Positions 27,425 to 35,569 of a stretch of DNA of 64,000 nt are shown piece by piece. The position numbers were made by a program, and so were the translations under genes. This stretch comes from Robertmurraya andreesenii (lineage in GTDB: Bacteria > Bacillota > Bacilli > Bacillales > Cytobacillaceae): positions 1 to 64,000 of the forward strand of contig NZ_JAUSTU010000017.1 of the NCBI RefSeq assembly GCF_030813005.1. The letters run 5' to 3'. Each line of letters starts with the position of its first letter. Position 1 is the stretch's first letter. Under the pieces are notes generated by a model that saw nothing but the letters and a program-made list of their open reading frames with translations, made no database searches and had not been told where the DNA came from.

Positions 27425-27871
27425 TTATTGTTCTTCTGTTAAAATACTCTTTTCGTAAGCGGAAGCTCTTTTTCTAACCATTGCCCCTGAGTCCACTGCT
27501 TTATTCTTCATTGCTTTGTTCCAGGCAGCTGTGATTTCTTCAAGTGAATGCAGGACTTCTTGAATGATGGTGACATCTTTCTTAAGGTTCGCTTCAACAA
27601 GCTTGTCCGCCATATAGTTATAAAGCACGTCGAGTTGGTCTGCAATGATACCAGCATCGTAGTTGAGACCTGCTCCAAGACGATGTAGAATATCATTCGC
27701 TTTTTGAAGCTTTCGATTTGCGAGTACATAATCTTTATTGTTAATATCGGTTATTGCGTCTTCTAGGTTTGTGATACAGGCTTCATAGAGGAGCGCTGTA
27801 ATTTCTTGTGGTGATTTTTGGTGTATTGCCGACTCTGTAAAGATTTCAGTCACGAGTCTCTGCACCTCCAA
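27425..27871 (-). CDS. fliS: FliS-type flagellin chaperone
   Basis: This 148-residue helical protein fits FliS: QKSPQEITALLYEACITNLE near residue 18, NRKLQKANDILHRLGAGLNY near residue 52, LYNYMADKLVEANLKKD near residue 83. FliS holds the flagellin C-terminus before export and polymerisation. It lies 25 bp before the enlarged flagellin, so it is probably dedicated to it. The tail after residue 120 (VRKRASAYEKSILTEEQ) is longer than in usual FliS. No fliD or fliT is present in this window. Confidence 0.85.
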   Translation of the reverse strand: MEVQRLVTEIFTESAIHQKSPQEITALLYEACITNLEDAITDINNKDYVLANRKLQKANDILHRLGAGLNYDAGIIADQLDVLYNYMADKLVEANLKKDVTIIQEVLHSLEEITAAWNKAMKNKAVDSGAMVRKRASAYEKSILTEEQ

Positions 27872-27922
27872 ATGAGTATCAATAAGGCAGTTTCTCGATT
27901 ACAAAACAGCCATCTGTTATTT

Positions 27923-27949
27923 TTATCGGAAAGAGTCGAAAAGTGTTTA
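27923..27949 (-). promoter_or_regulatory. SigD promoter of fliS-flagellin 2
   Basis: Minus strand: TAAA, exactly 15 nt, TCCGATAA. It overlaps the last codon and stop of the FlhB-like gene and lies about 50 nt before the fliS ATG. It can drive flagellin 2 independently of the long upstream gene. Confidence 0.82.
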
Positions 27950-28246
27950 ATAGTTTTTCTCCATTTCCTCGATTAAAAGTAAAATTTCTGCCATGACGGA
28001 ATAGAGCTGAGGGGGGATATTGTCCCCTAGGTCCATATCCAGTAAGTTTCCGACAAGGGTCGAATCCTCCTGCATGTGAATATTATTCTTCTTTGCTAGC
28101 TCGATAATTTGCTGTGCGACATGTCCCTTACCTTGTGCTACAACAATGGGAGATTTTCCAGAACCTTCGTCGTATTTTATCACTGCAGCAGAAGGGCCAT
28201 TGAGTTCTCTTCGTTTTTTTTGATTGTAAAAAGAAGTTGTCATCAT
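27947..28246 (-). CDS. FlhB C-terminal-like export switch protein (YlqH family)
   Basis: This 99-residue protein corresponds to the cytoplasmic C-terminal domain of FlhB/YscU without the membrane part. RRELNGPSAAVIKYDEGSGK at residues 12-31 aligns with the NPTHVAVAIKYD region of FlhB, followed by VVAQGKGHVAQQIIELAKKN. The NPTH autocleavage site is replaced by NGPS. Such YlqH proteins sit downstream of YlqG in B. subtilis. It overlaps the giant FliK-like gene by 4 bp, so the two are translationally coupled and probably work together on export-substrate choice. Confidence 0.82.
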   Translation of the reverse strand: MMTTSFYNQKKRRELNGPSAAVIKYDEGSGKSPIVVAQGKGHVAQQIIELAKKNNIHMQEDSTLVGNLLDMDLGDNIPPQLYSVMAEILLLIEEMEKNY

Positions 28247-31200
28247 ATTTTGAAATCTAGCCCCTTCTCTGTAAAAATTGGTTTCTTCGGTGCTTGATCA
28301 ATCGTTTGATCGACATGGGTATTCGTACTCTTTGCCGTCATTCTTGTAAACTGAAGGCTACTGACGTTGTAGCCAATTTCGTTTAATTTTTCCTTCGCAA
28401 GACTTGCTAGCGGCTCCATTTTCCCCTTGAAGCTAGGCATGTCATTCTTGATGGTTATTGCTAGATTACGCTCAGTCGCCGAGAGCATAATTCCCACGTC
28501 CCCAAGCTTTTTCGTTTCAATTAAAAAGTAAAGGTTGCAGTTTTCCCAATCAACCTGGTTTCCCTCATTTTTGGAATTAACAAATACTTGCAGGTTCTCT
28601 GGGTTTCCACCTAATAGCATAGGCAGGTTAAAAAGCATGCTTTGCATCGATCCTGGTGAGTCCGCTTTGCTAAGGAGCTGTTGACCCGTTAGGTTGTTCA
28701 GTGCCTGCTCGGCTTGCTGAGCAACTCGCGTTCCGGCTTCCTCCTGCTGCAGCTTCATGAGCACAGCCTTCATATTTTGCTGATGCTCCTGTTGAGCTTG
28801 ATCTTCTTTTTTGAAAACTAAAGAATTAGCTAGCTCGCTGTCATAGTTCAATCCAAGGGAGCGAACCGTTTCATACATTTGCCTTGCGGATGGCTCCTGC
28901 ATTGTGAAACCTCTCGCCGCTGTTTCTAAAACGTGACTTCGCTGCTCCAAAGCTAAGCTTTCTTTTCCGACGAAATGCATGACTTTTTGGTCGGATGGCT
29001 TGAAATTAATTTTGTCTATCAGTTCTTTGACCTGCCCAACAATTTTTGACGCCTCTGAAAATTGCCCCTTTGCTAAGAGCTTTTTCGCTTCGGCTAATTG
29101 GGAGCTTGCTTGAAGAAGCTGCTTTTCCGTCTTCATATCTGTGAACAGCATCATATCGCTTTTTAAAATAGCATTGTCCAGCTTACTGATTGCCGTTTCT
29201 AGCATTTTGCTCGCTTGCGGATGGGAGCTGCTCTTGAACAGGTCAATCGTCCGCTGAGCGCTATCTAAGGTTCTCGTAATCTCTCTTTTTAACTCACGGA
29301 ATTGATGGGTTGCTTCGGCGAGCTTTTGCGTAACCCTTGTAACTAGGATGTCCTTCGATTGTATTTGCATCGATTGTAAAAGCTCATCAATGTCATATTG
29401 ATTGCTGGCTGATTGAGAGGAGTTCAGTTTTGATTCTGATTTGGCAAGTGATTGCTGAATTTCGGTTAATTCTTTTGCAACCTGTTGTCGCGCCGCAATC
29501 TCTCTTCCTCTATCACTTAGTTGTTGGGCGTTTTCCAATGTCTTTTCAATCTTTGAGATGTTGGTCATGTCGATATTTGGATTACTGGACACTTCTTTTC
29601 GAACAAGGTCGATGGCTTTGTCGACATCTGATTCGGATTGAAAAGATTTAAGTGCTTGTCGAATCGTTTCACTTGGCAACTTTTGTACTTGTGTTAGTTG
29701 GTCTAAGTTGCTTTGCTGCGCTAATTGCTGTGTTTGGGTTTGCACATTTTGCTTTCCAGCTTGATTAGCTTGTTCAGTTCCTAGATCTTTATTATTGATA
29801 GATTGTTGTGTCTCTGACTGTTTTAGGGTTGTTTCGATTTGCTGAAGCAGCTTGATTAACCGTTCACGACCTGCTTCATTAAGTTGATTTGCCTGATTAG
29901 CTGCTTTTTGAATATTTTGGGCAACCTCAGGATCGATATTTTTATTATTAATTACTTGCTCTTGTAATTTTGGTAATACCTTTTTAATGTCCGGTTCGGT
30001 TTGAAGCTGTTCACGAATTTGCTTAATAGAATCTTTTAGTGCCGCATCCTGTGCTGATAATGCTGGTTGCTGGCGGGATTCAACTGGTTTTTGAGTACTT
30101 AGATCTGCTGATCGAGTTTCAGTTGGTTGGCGTGATGTCTCAACTGGACGGGTTTCAGCTGATTGACGATTCTCAGCAGGCTGGCGTGGCGCTGTTTCAC
30201 CCCTGCGAGTTTCTGCTTCTATCATTTCCGTTTCGGCATTAGTCAGTGCTTGAACCAATCTTTCCCGACCAGCTGACTCACGGCCTAACTTTTGAAGCTG
30301 GGTTGCTTCTAGAACAGCTTTTTCTATCTTTTGAGCTACTTCTCTATCGATTTTGGGGTTATTGATAAGCTGGTCCCGAACCTGTTCTACTGCTTTTTGT
30401 AGTCTTGGTTCTTGTTGGACTGCTTCTTTTACTTGTTTGATGACCTCAGATGCTTTCGGTTGTTCGAAAGATTGACGTTGCGGTTCACTTACACGAGTTT
30501 CTGCTGGTTGGCGTGACTCGACCGGCTGACGCGGCGCTGTTTCACCCCTTCGAGTTTCTGCCTCTATCATTTCCACTTCAGCATTTGCTAGCGCTTGAAC
30601 CAATCTTTCCCGACCAGCTGACTCACGGCCTAACTTTTGAAGCTGGGTCGCTTCTTGAACAGCTTTTTCTATCTTTTGAGCTACTTCCCTATCAATTTTA
30701 GGGTTATTGATGAGCTGGTCCCGAACCTGTTCTACTGCTTTTTGTAGTCTTGGTTCTTGCTGGATTGTTTCTTTTACTTGTTTAATGACTTCTGATGCTT
30801 TCGGTGGTTCAGTCTGTGCTCTTACATTTGTTTCGGCTGGGCGGGATTCAACTGGCTGACGCGGCGCTGTTTCACCCCTTCGAGTTTCTGCCTCTATCAT
30901 TTCCACTTCAGCATTTGCTAGCGCTTGAACCAATCTTTCCCGACCAGCTGACTCACGGCCTAACTTTTGCAGCTGGGTCGCTTCTTGAACAGCTTTTTCT
31001 ATCTTTTGAGCTACTTCTCTATCTATTTTTGGGTTATTGATGAGTTGATCTCGGACCTGTTCTACTGCTTTTTGTAGCCTCGGTTCTTGTTGGACTGCTT
31101 CTTTTACTTGTTTGATGACCTCAGATGCTTTCGGTGGTTCAGTCTGTGCTCTTACATTTGTTTCGGCTGGGCGGGATTCAACTGGCTGGCGCGGAGCAGA

Positions 31201-33480
31201 TTCACTCCTACGAGTTTCTGCCTCCACCATTTCTGTTTCAGCATTAGCTAGCGCTTGAACCAATCTTTCCCGACCAGCTGACTCACGGCCTAACTTTTGA
31301 AGCTGGGTTGCTTCTTGAACAGCTTTTTCTATCTTTTGAGCTACTTCTCTATCGATTTTGGGGTTATTGATAAGCTGGTCCCGAACCTGTTCTACTGCTT
31401 TTTGTAGTCTAGGTTCTTGTTGGACTGCTTCTTTTACTTGTTTAATGACCTCAGAGGCTCTCGGTTGTTCGACAGATTGGCGTCGCGGTTCACTTACACG
31501 AGTTTCAGCTGGGTGGCGTGACTCGACCGGCTGGCGCAGTGCTGTTTCACCCCTTCGAGTTTCTGCTTCTATCATTTCCACTTCGGCATTGGCCAGCGCT
31601 TGAACCAATCTTTCCCGTCCTGCTCCTTCATGGCCTAGCTTTTGTAGTTGGGTTGCTTCTTGGACTGCCCTTTCTACCTTTTGAGCTACTTCTCTATCTA
31701 TTTTTGGGTTATTGATGAGCTGGTCCCGAACTTGTTCTACTGCTTTTTGTAGTTTCGATTCTTGCTGGACTGCCTCTTTTACTTGTTTAATAACTTCAGA
31801 GGCTCTCGGTTGTTCGACAGATTGGCGTTGCGGTTCACTTACACGAGTTTCAGCTGGGTGGCGTGACTCGACCGGCTGGCGCAGTGCTGTTTCACCCCTG
31901 CTAGTTTCTACCTCTATCATTTCCGTCTCAGCATTAGCCAGCGCTTGAACCAATCTTTCCCGACCTGCCGACCCGTGGCCTAGCTTTTGAAGCTTTACCG
32001 CTTCTTGGACTGCCCTTTCTATCTTTTGAGCTACTTCTCTATCTATTTTTGGGTTATTGATGAGCTGGTCCCGAACCTGTTCTACTGCTTTTTGTAGTTT
32101 CGGTTCTTGCTGGACTGCTTCTTTTACTTGTCTAATTACTTCGGACGCTCTAGTATCAACTAGTTGGCGCTGCGGTTCACTTGAGCGTGTTTCAATCGGC
32201 TGACGAGACTCAATAGGTTGGCGGGAATTTGTATCCGCCGGGCGTGAATCGACTGGCTGGCGTGGTGTTGTTGCCGCTTCAACTTCAGTTTCTAAGCTTG
32301 CTAACGCATTTGCGAGCACTTCCCGACCAGCTGTTATCCGCCCTTGTCTTAAAAGGGTGCTTGCTTCACTTACCGCCTTTTCGACTTTTGCAGCAAATTC
32401 TTTCGGTAGCTGCTCATTTTTTATAACCTCTGTTACAACTCTATCGATAGAACGTTGTAGATTCGGATTTGTGCGGACTTCACTTTTTAGTTCCTTGACG
32501 ATTGAACCTAAGTCTTTGCTTGCCTGATCACTCGGGACTACCGCTTTCGATTCGACAGGCTGTTGCTCTTTTACCTGAAGCTGGACTTCTGCATTCTTTA
32601 ACGCTTGGATAATTCGATCTTTTCCGATTGACTGCAGCTTTTCCGCATCTGCAGCAACTTTTTCAATTTGCCGGGCCATTTCCTTGTCTATTTTTGGATT
32701 ATTTGTAATAACTTCCTTTACCGCCTGAATTGCTTTTTGCAAATCGGGTTCTTTTTCTAGTATGTTTCGAATTGTGCTGATGACTTCTGCCGCACCTGTT
32801 TGCATTGGGATCTGTTTGACAGATGGACTTAGTTGAGATGTAGTTTCGGATGCTATTGGTTTGGATGTTGGTTGTTGGGCAACGGTCGGTTTTTCCTTAA
32901 TGGATAAATCGAGATTTAATTCTTTGGCAATATTAGTCAAAACCTCATTAAGCGGTTTGCCGTGCAACGCCTCATGAATCGCCCGTAAATGCGTTTGCGT
33001 GACTTCCAATCCTTTGTTGACTAATGCTTTTACCGTATCGCTTTTGGCTTCAGGGGTACCCTCCGCTTTTTCGAAAAAGGTCTTCAGCTCGCTGACGATT
33101 TCTTTCGAAAGCGGTGCACCCTTTTCAAAAAGTAGTTTGACAGCTTCCTTTAGTTCAGGTGTTTCTCTGCCAGTAAGACCGACCTTTTGTAAGACTTGGG
33201 ATATGTCAGTTGACTTCTTGTTAACCGTGGTTGAAGCAACTGATATCTCCTTTACGTTCACCTTTTGCTCTTGCTGTCCGGTTATTTGAACGGTTGCACG
33301 GTCACCAGATGGAACCTTGTCCTCAAACTGAGCAACTACTTCCTTGCCCCTTATTTGCAGGATAGCTTCCCTATCTGAAAGGCGTTCCTTAATCCCGGCC
33401 GAGTATATTTCATCATTCTTTATTTCAAATGGTATTTCTGTCGTGATTGGCTTGTTTGCGACATGATTGGTGATTTGCAT
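28243..33480 (-). CDS. Giant FliK/YlqG-like repeat protein (1745 aa)
   Basis: The start at 33480 (MQITNHV) has GGGGAG 8 nt upstream; a GTG nine bases earlier is less likely. Residues 1-230 are a non-repeat head. About 230-440 hold two divergent repeats. Residues about 445-1120 hold six near-identical repeats of 110 or 115 residues, each a helical unit (ASEVIKQVKEAVQQEPRLQ, QLINNPKIDREVAQK, RERLVQALANAE) joined by a P/R/E/T/S-rich linker. Two divergent repeats follow. The C-terminus (about 1600-1745; NLYFLIETKKLGDVGIMLSA then EKLNEIGYNVSSLQFTRM) resembles the FliK hook-length-control domain. It has no signal peptide. Coupled to the FlhB-like gene. Likely an export ruler or switch; that is inference. 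Confidence 0.8.
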   Translation of the reverse strand: MQITNHVANKPITTEIPFEIKNDEIYSAGIKERLSDREAILQIRGKEVVAQFEDKVPSGDRATVQITGQQEQKVNVKEISVASTTVNKKSTDISQVLQKVGLTGRETPELKEAVKLLFEKGAPLSKEIVSELKTFFEKAEGTPEAKSDTVKALVNKGLEVTQTHLRAIHEALHGKPLNEVLTNIAKELNLDLSIKEKPTVAQQPTSKPIASETTSQLSPSVKQIPMQTGAAEVISTIRNILEKEPDLQKAIQAVKEVITNNPKIDKEMARQIEKVAADAEKLQSIGKDRIIQALKNAEVQLQVKEQQPVESKAVVPSDQASKDLGSIVKELKSEVRTNPNLQRSIDRVVTEVIKNEQLPKEFAAKVEKAVSEASTLLRQGRITAGREVLANALASLETEVEAATTPRQPVDSRPADTNSRQPIESRQPIETRSSEPQRQLVDTRASEVIRQVKEAVQQEPKLQKAVEQVRDQLINNPKIDREVAQKIERAVQEAVKLQKLGHGSAGRERLVQALANAETEMIEVETSRGETALRQPVESRHPAETRVSEPQRQSVEQPRASEVIKQVKEAVQQESKLQKAVEQVRDQLINNPKIDREVAQKVERAVQEATQLQKLGHEGAGRERLVQALANAEVEMIEAETRRGETALRQPVESRHPAETRVSEPRRQSVEQPRASEVIKQVKEAVQQEPRLQKAVEQVRDQLINNPKIDREVAQKIEKAVQEATQLQKLGRESAGRERLVQALANAETEMVEAETRRSESAPRQPVESRPAETNVRAQTEPPKASEVIKQVKEAVQQEPRLQKAVEQVRDQLINNPKIDREVAQKIEKAVQEATQLQKLGRESAGRERLVQALANAEVEMIEAETRRGETAPRQPVESRPAETNVRAQTEPPKASEVIKQVKETIQQEPRLQKAVEQVRDQLINNPKIDREVAQKIEKAVQEATQLQKLGRESAGRERLVQALANAEVEMIEAETRRGETAPRQPVESRQPAETRVSEPQRQSFEQPKASEVIKQVKEAVQQEPRLQKAVEQVRDQLINNPKIDREVAQKIEKAVLEATQLQKLGRESAGRERLVQALTNAETEMIEAETRRGETAPRQPAENRQSAETRPVETSRQPTETRSADLSTQKPVESRQQPALSAQDAALKDSIKQIREQLQTEPDIKKVLPKLQEQVINNKNIDPEVAQNIQKAANQANQLNEAGRERLIKLLQQIETTLKQSETQQSINNKDLGTEQANQAGKQNVQTQTQQLAQQSNLDQLTQVQKLPSETIRQALKSFQSESDVDKAIDLVRKEVSSNPNIDMTNISKIEKTLENAQQLSDRGREIAARQQVAKELTEIQQSLAKSESKLNSSQSASNQYDIDELLQSMQIQSKDILVTRVTQKLAEATHQFRELKREITRTLDSAQRTIDLFKSSSHPQASKMLETAISKLDNAILKSDMMLFTDMKTEKQLLQASSQLAEAKKLLAKGQFSEASKIVGQVKELIDKINFKPSDQKVMHFVGKESLALEQRSHVLETAARGFTMQEPSARQMYETVRSLGLNYDSELANSLVFKKEDQAQQEHQQNMKAVLMKLQQEEAGTRVAQQAEQALNNLTGQQLLSKADSPGSMQSMLFNLPMLLGGNPENLQVFVNSKNEGNQVDWENCNLYFLIETKKLGDVGIMLSATERNLAITIKNDMPSFKGKMEPLASLAKEKLNEIGYNVSSLQFTRMTAKSTNTHVDQTIDQAPKKPIFTEKGLDFKI
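30180..32150. repeat. Six in-frame tandem repeats of 345/330 bp
   Basis: The anchor GAACCTGTTCTACTGC recurs at 30378, 30723, 31053, 31383, 31728 and 32073 with only 1-2 changes. Periods are 345, 330, 330, 345 and 345 bp, all multiples of three. Stretches such as the one around 30255-30310 recur almost base for base, so the expansion or homogenisation looks recent. Repeat-length variation would keep the frame. Confidence 0.93.
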
Positions 33481-33514
33481 ACATGACACTCCCCGTACGA
33501 AACTTCTATTCTTA

Positions 33515-33540
33515 TTATCGGTTGAACAGAGAACATCTTA
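33515..33540 (-). promoter_or_regulatory. Possible SigD promoter of the giant repeat gene
   Basis: Minus strand: TAAG, 14 nt, ACCGATAA, 35 nt before the ATG at 33480. The -10 is the same as that before the glycosylation operon. The -35 is one base off and spacing is one short. Confidence 0.5.
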
Positions 33541-34089
33541 ATTGGAATGATTTGTTTTGTCTGTTGAAGAATTGTTTATTACCCGCATAAAAGAAAACCA
33601 GGCAAAAACCACTAACGGGTTCTCTTGAAGGGGACAAAATAAGTAAATCGCACTTACTCCCATTGTTTGTGTATGTGCTTTTTTTGATATTAGGCCATTT
33701 ATAGCATATTTATTATAAAAACCGCACTCGATTTAGCAGTAAATTAACCTTGTACATTAGCTGTTGTACAATGCTATTTTTCTGCAATTTTGATTACGAA
33801 TTTTATGTTCATTTTTTATATCTGTGGCTCTATTATTTTTCATTTTTGATTTTCGTGTAGGTATGAGAATTCATAGGCGGAGAATTTCCGGCTAATGCAT
33901 AAAAGGGAGGCTTAAGAAGCAGATATAAGCGGAGAAATTCCGATAAACTGCTCTAAATAAGACAAAATCCAAAGATTTGGATAAGATAAACGGAAAACCT
34001 CCCCTTATATTTCGGGAAATATGGGTATTTCCCAATTTAAAAGGAATTTTTCCGTTTATTTTTCAAACATGGATAAATAACGAAAAAAA
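33541..34089. other. Noncoding stretch with CGGAGAAATTCCG palindromes
   Basis: No gene is seen. Near-palindromes CGGAGAATTTCCG (33878-33890) and CGGAGAAATTCCG (33930-33942) are followed by related half-sites at 33991 (CGGAAAACCTCC) and 34043-34054 (GGAATTTTTCCG). A weak hairpin with GCAC/GTGC and a T7 tract lies on the plus strand near 33645-33683. Confidence 0.6.
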
Positions 34090-34120
34090 ACTGCGATTTT
34101 TATATAAAAACGCAGTCTTT
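34086..34120. terminator. Bidirectional terminator-like palindrome
   Basis: ACTGCG (34090-34095) and CGCAGT (34111-34116) enclose an A/T palindrome. An A8 run precedes it and a T-rich run follows, so either strand could be terminated. Confidence 0.6.
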
Positions 34121-34227
34121 CTTTGCTAATTTATTGTTATTACATATGTTATTTTTGTCCCCCAGAAGACAACCCGTTACAATCCAGGTGACCGTGGCAG
34201 ATTCCATAATCTTATGCTTTCTTATCC

Positions 34228-34254
34228 AAAAAACCCGCATGCCTCAGCACACGG
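34228..34254 (-). terminator. yvyF terminator
   Basis: Minus strand: CCGTGTG and CATGCGG form a 7-bp stem with a CTGAGG loop, followed by GTTTTTT. It starts 2-3 nt after the yvyF stop codon. Confidence 0.75.
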
Positions 34255-34256
34255 AT

Positions 34257-34688
34257 TTAGTTGCCGCCACGATACTTCTCATCAACTGCAAAGTAGGTAG
34301 CTTGCCTTTCTCTTCTTTCAATTTCCTTTTTGCGTTCTTCTTCAGCTTTATGTATTTCAAGTTCTTTTCTTAGTTTTTCGGCGCAGGAGCTACAAATTTT
34401 CCCCTTTTGGATAATCTTCCCGCACTTGTCGCATGGGTAGCCAAGATTAGGAAACTGGGTGAGCTTGAGACGGCCGGTTTTAATAAATTTTAGGATTAAT
34501 TCTTCTTCTACTCTGGTTGCTTCTTCAACCTGCTGGATGGTAGCCGCACGATTTTCACGTTTGCGAATGAATTGATAGACCTTTTCGTAGGCCTCTTCTT
34601 CTTCCTTCCAGCATTTCTGACATATATCGCGAAACTTATTTTTGACAAAAATATCTCCACATTTCGGGCAATTTGTCAGTTCATCCAT
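34257..34688 (-). CDS. yvyF: Flagellar operon protein YvyF (TIGR03826 type)
   Basis: This 143-residue protein has two zinc-ribbon-like cysteine sets, CPKCGDIF...ICQKCW at residues 7-27 and CDKCGKII...ICSSC near residues 85-100, joined by a MerR-like helical part (ATIQQVEEATRVEEELILKF). This is the YvyF family next to flgM in Bacillus. The start at 34688 is preferred because AAGGAG lies 9 nt upstream; an ATG at 34715 would be almost at the transcription start (TATAAT at 34727-34732). Here it is 9.6 kb away from flgM, unlike B. subtilis. Function is unknown. Confidence 0.85.
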   Translation of the reverse strand: MDELTNCPKCGDIFVKNKFRDICQKCWKEEEEAYEKVYQFIRKRENRAATIQQVEEATRVEEELILKFIKTGRLKLTQFPNLGYPCDKCGKIIQKGKICSSCAEKLRKELEIHKAEEERKKEIERRERQATYFAVDEKYRGGN

Positions 34689-34855
34689 TGTCTGAATCTC
34701 CTTTCCACGAAACATTCCTTGCCTCCATTATAACGTGAAGAGGGCTGGAAGAATATGAAATCTTTATGGAAAATATAGTCTACTAAGAAATGCTATCACT
34801 TTGCTAGCAGATAAATAGCAGAAAAATAGCAGCTGCTAGCAGTCGGTCCTCATTG

Positions 34856-35569
34856 CTAGCCACGTGCGAGAGTGAAGGACATGACGGATTTGGCCCCTGC
34901 TTGCATCATAATTTTTGCTGCATGTCTCAAGGTTGAACCTGTGGTGTAGATATCGTCGATAAGGAGAATTTTCTTGTCCTTAATCCCCGACTCTGCCTTC
35001 AGCTCAAACACCTGAGGAATATGGATTCTCTCCGATCGTGATTTTTTCGATTGCTTTTCACTGTGGGTTCGTTGCAGGAGATAAGCAGGTGAAAGTCCCG
35101 CCTCTCGAATGAGTGCCTCAGATTGGTTAAAGCCCCGTTCGAATTGCCGCTTCGTGCTGAGTGGGATCGGAACGATGTAATCGTACTCAATCCTCCGCAG
35201 TTTTTCATTAATCTTTCTTGAAAAAGCCTTCGCTAGAATGTAATCGCCACGGAATTTATATTGGCTTATCAATTCTTTAAGAAAATCATTGTATAGATAG
35301 AGAGAATCATTTTTTCGCAAGAACCCTTTCCATTCCGGGTCCTCCTCCCAACGTAGGCAGTCATAGCAGAGATCACCATGAATGTATTGAGGGTCTAATT
35401 TTTCAAGGGGCCGGCAGCAGATTTGGCATGTTTCGCCTTGAATCTCGGTTAATTGTGCTTCACATGATGGACAAAGAAAGGATTCCTCGGCTTCTTCAAA
35501 AAAGCAGGCCCAGCTGACTCGAGCACCCATTTCACCATGACAAAATAGGCAATGTTCACTCAACATCAA
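34856..35569 (-). CDS. comFC: ComF family protein (ComFC)
   Basis: This 237-residue protein has N-terminal zinc-binding cysteines (CLFCHGEM at residue 7, CPSCEAQL near 33, CQICCRPL near 48) and a C-terminal phosphoribosyltransferase fold. The PRPP loop is ILLIDDIYTTGSTLRHAAKI near residue 200. YIVPIPLSTKRQFERGFNQS near residue 135 is typical of ComFC. It is needed for DNA uptake during competence in Bacillus. The start overlaps comFA by 14 bp; there is no comFB between them. Confidence 0.92.
   Translation of the reverse strand: MMLSEHCLFCHGEMGARVSWACFFEEAEESFLCPSCEAQLTEIQGETCQICCRPLEKLDPQYIHGDLCYDCLRWEEDPEWKGFLRKNDSLYLYNDFLKELISQYKFRGDYILAKAFSRKINEKLRRIEYDYIVPIPLSTKRQFERGFNQSEALIREAGLSPAYLLQRTHSEKQSKKSRSERIHIPQVFELKAESGIKDKKILLIDDIYTTGSTLRHAAKIMMQAGAKSVMSFTLARG

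Noticed and set aside
30039..31948. Many open frames on the plus strand across the repeat region
   Set aside because: They recur with the repeats of the minus-strand giant gene and have no ribosome-binding sites. They are shadows of its biased codon use.
30180..32150. CRISPR-like array
   Set aside because: Units are 330-345 bp, coding, nearly identical along their whole length and without unique spacers.
33592..33690. Possible riboswitch (ACCCG...CGGGT stem, AACCAGGCAAAAACC, then a weak hairpin with T7 on the plus strand)
   Set aside because: No plus-strand gene follows, and the conserved cores of c-di-GMP, purine, SAM or other classes I know are not met.
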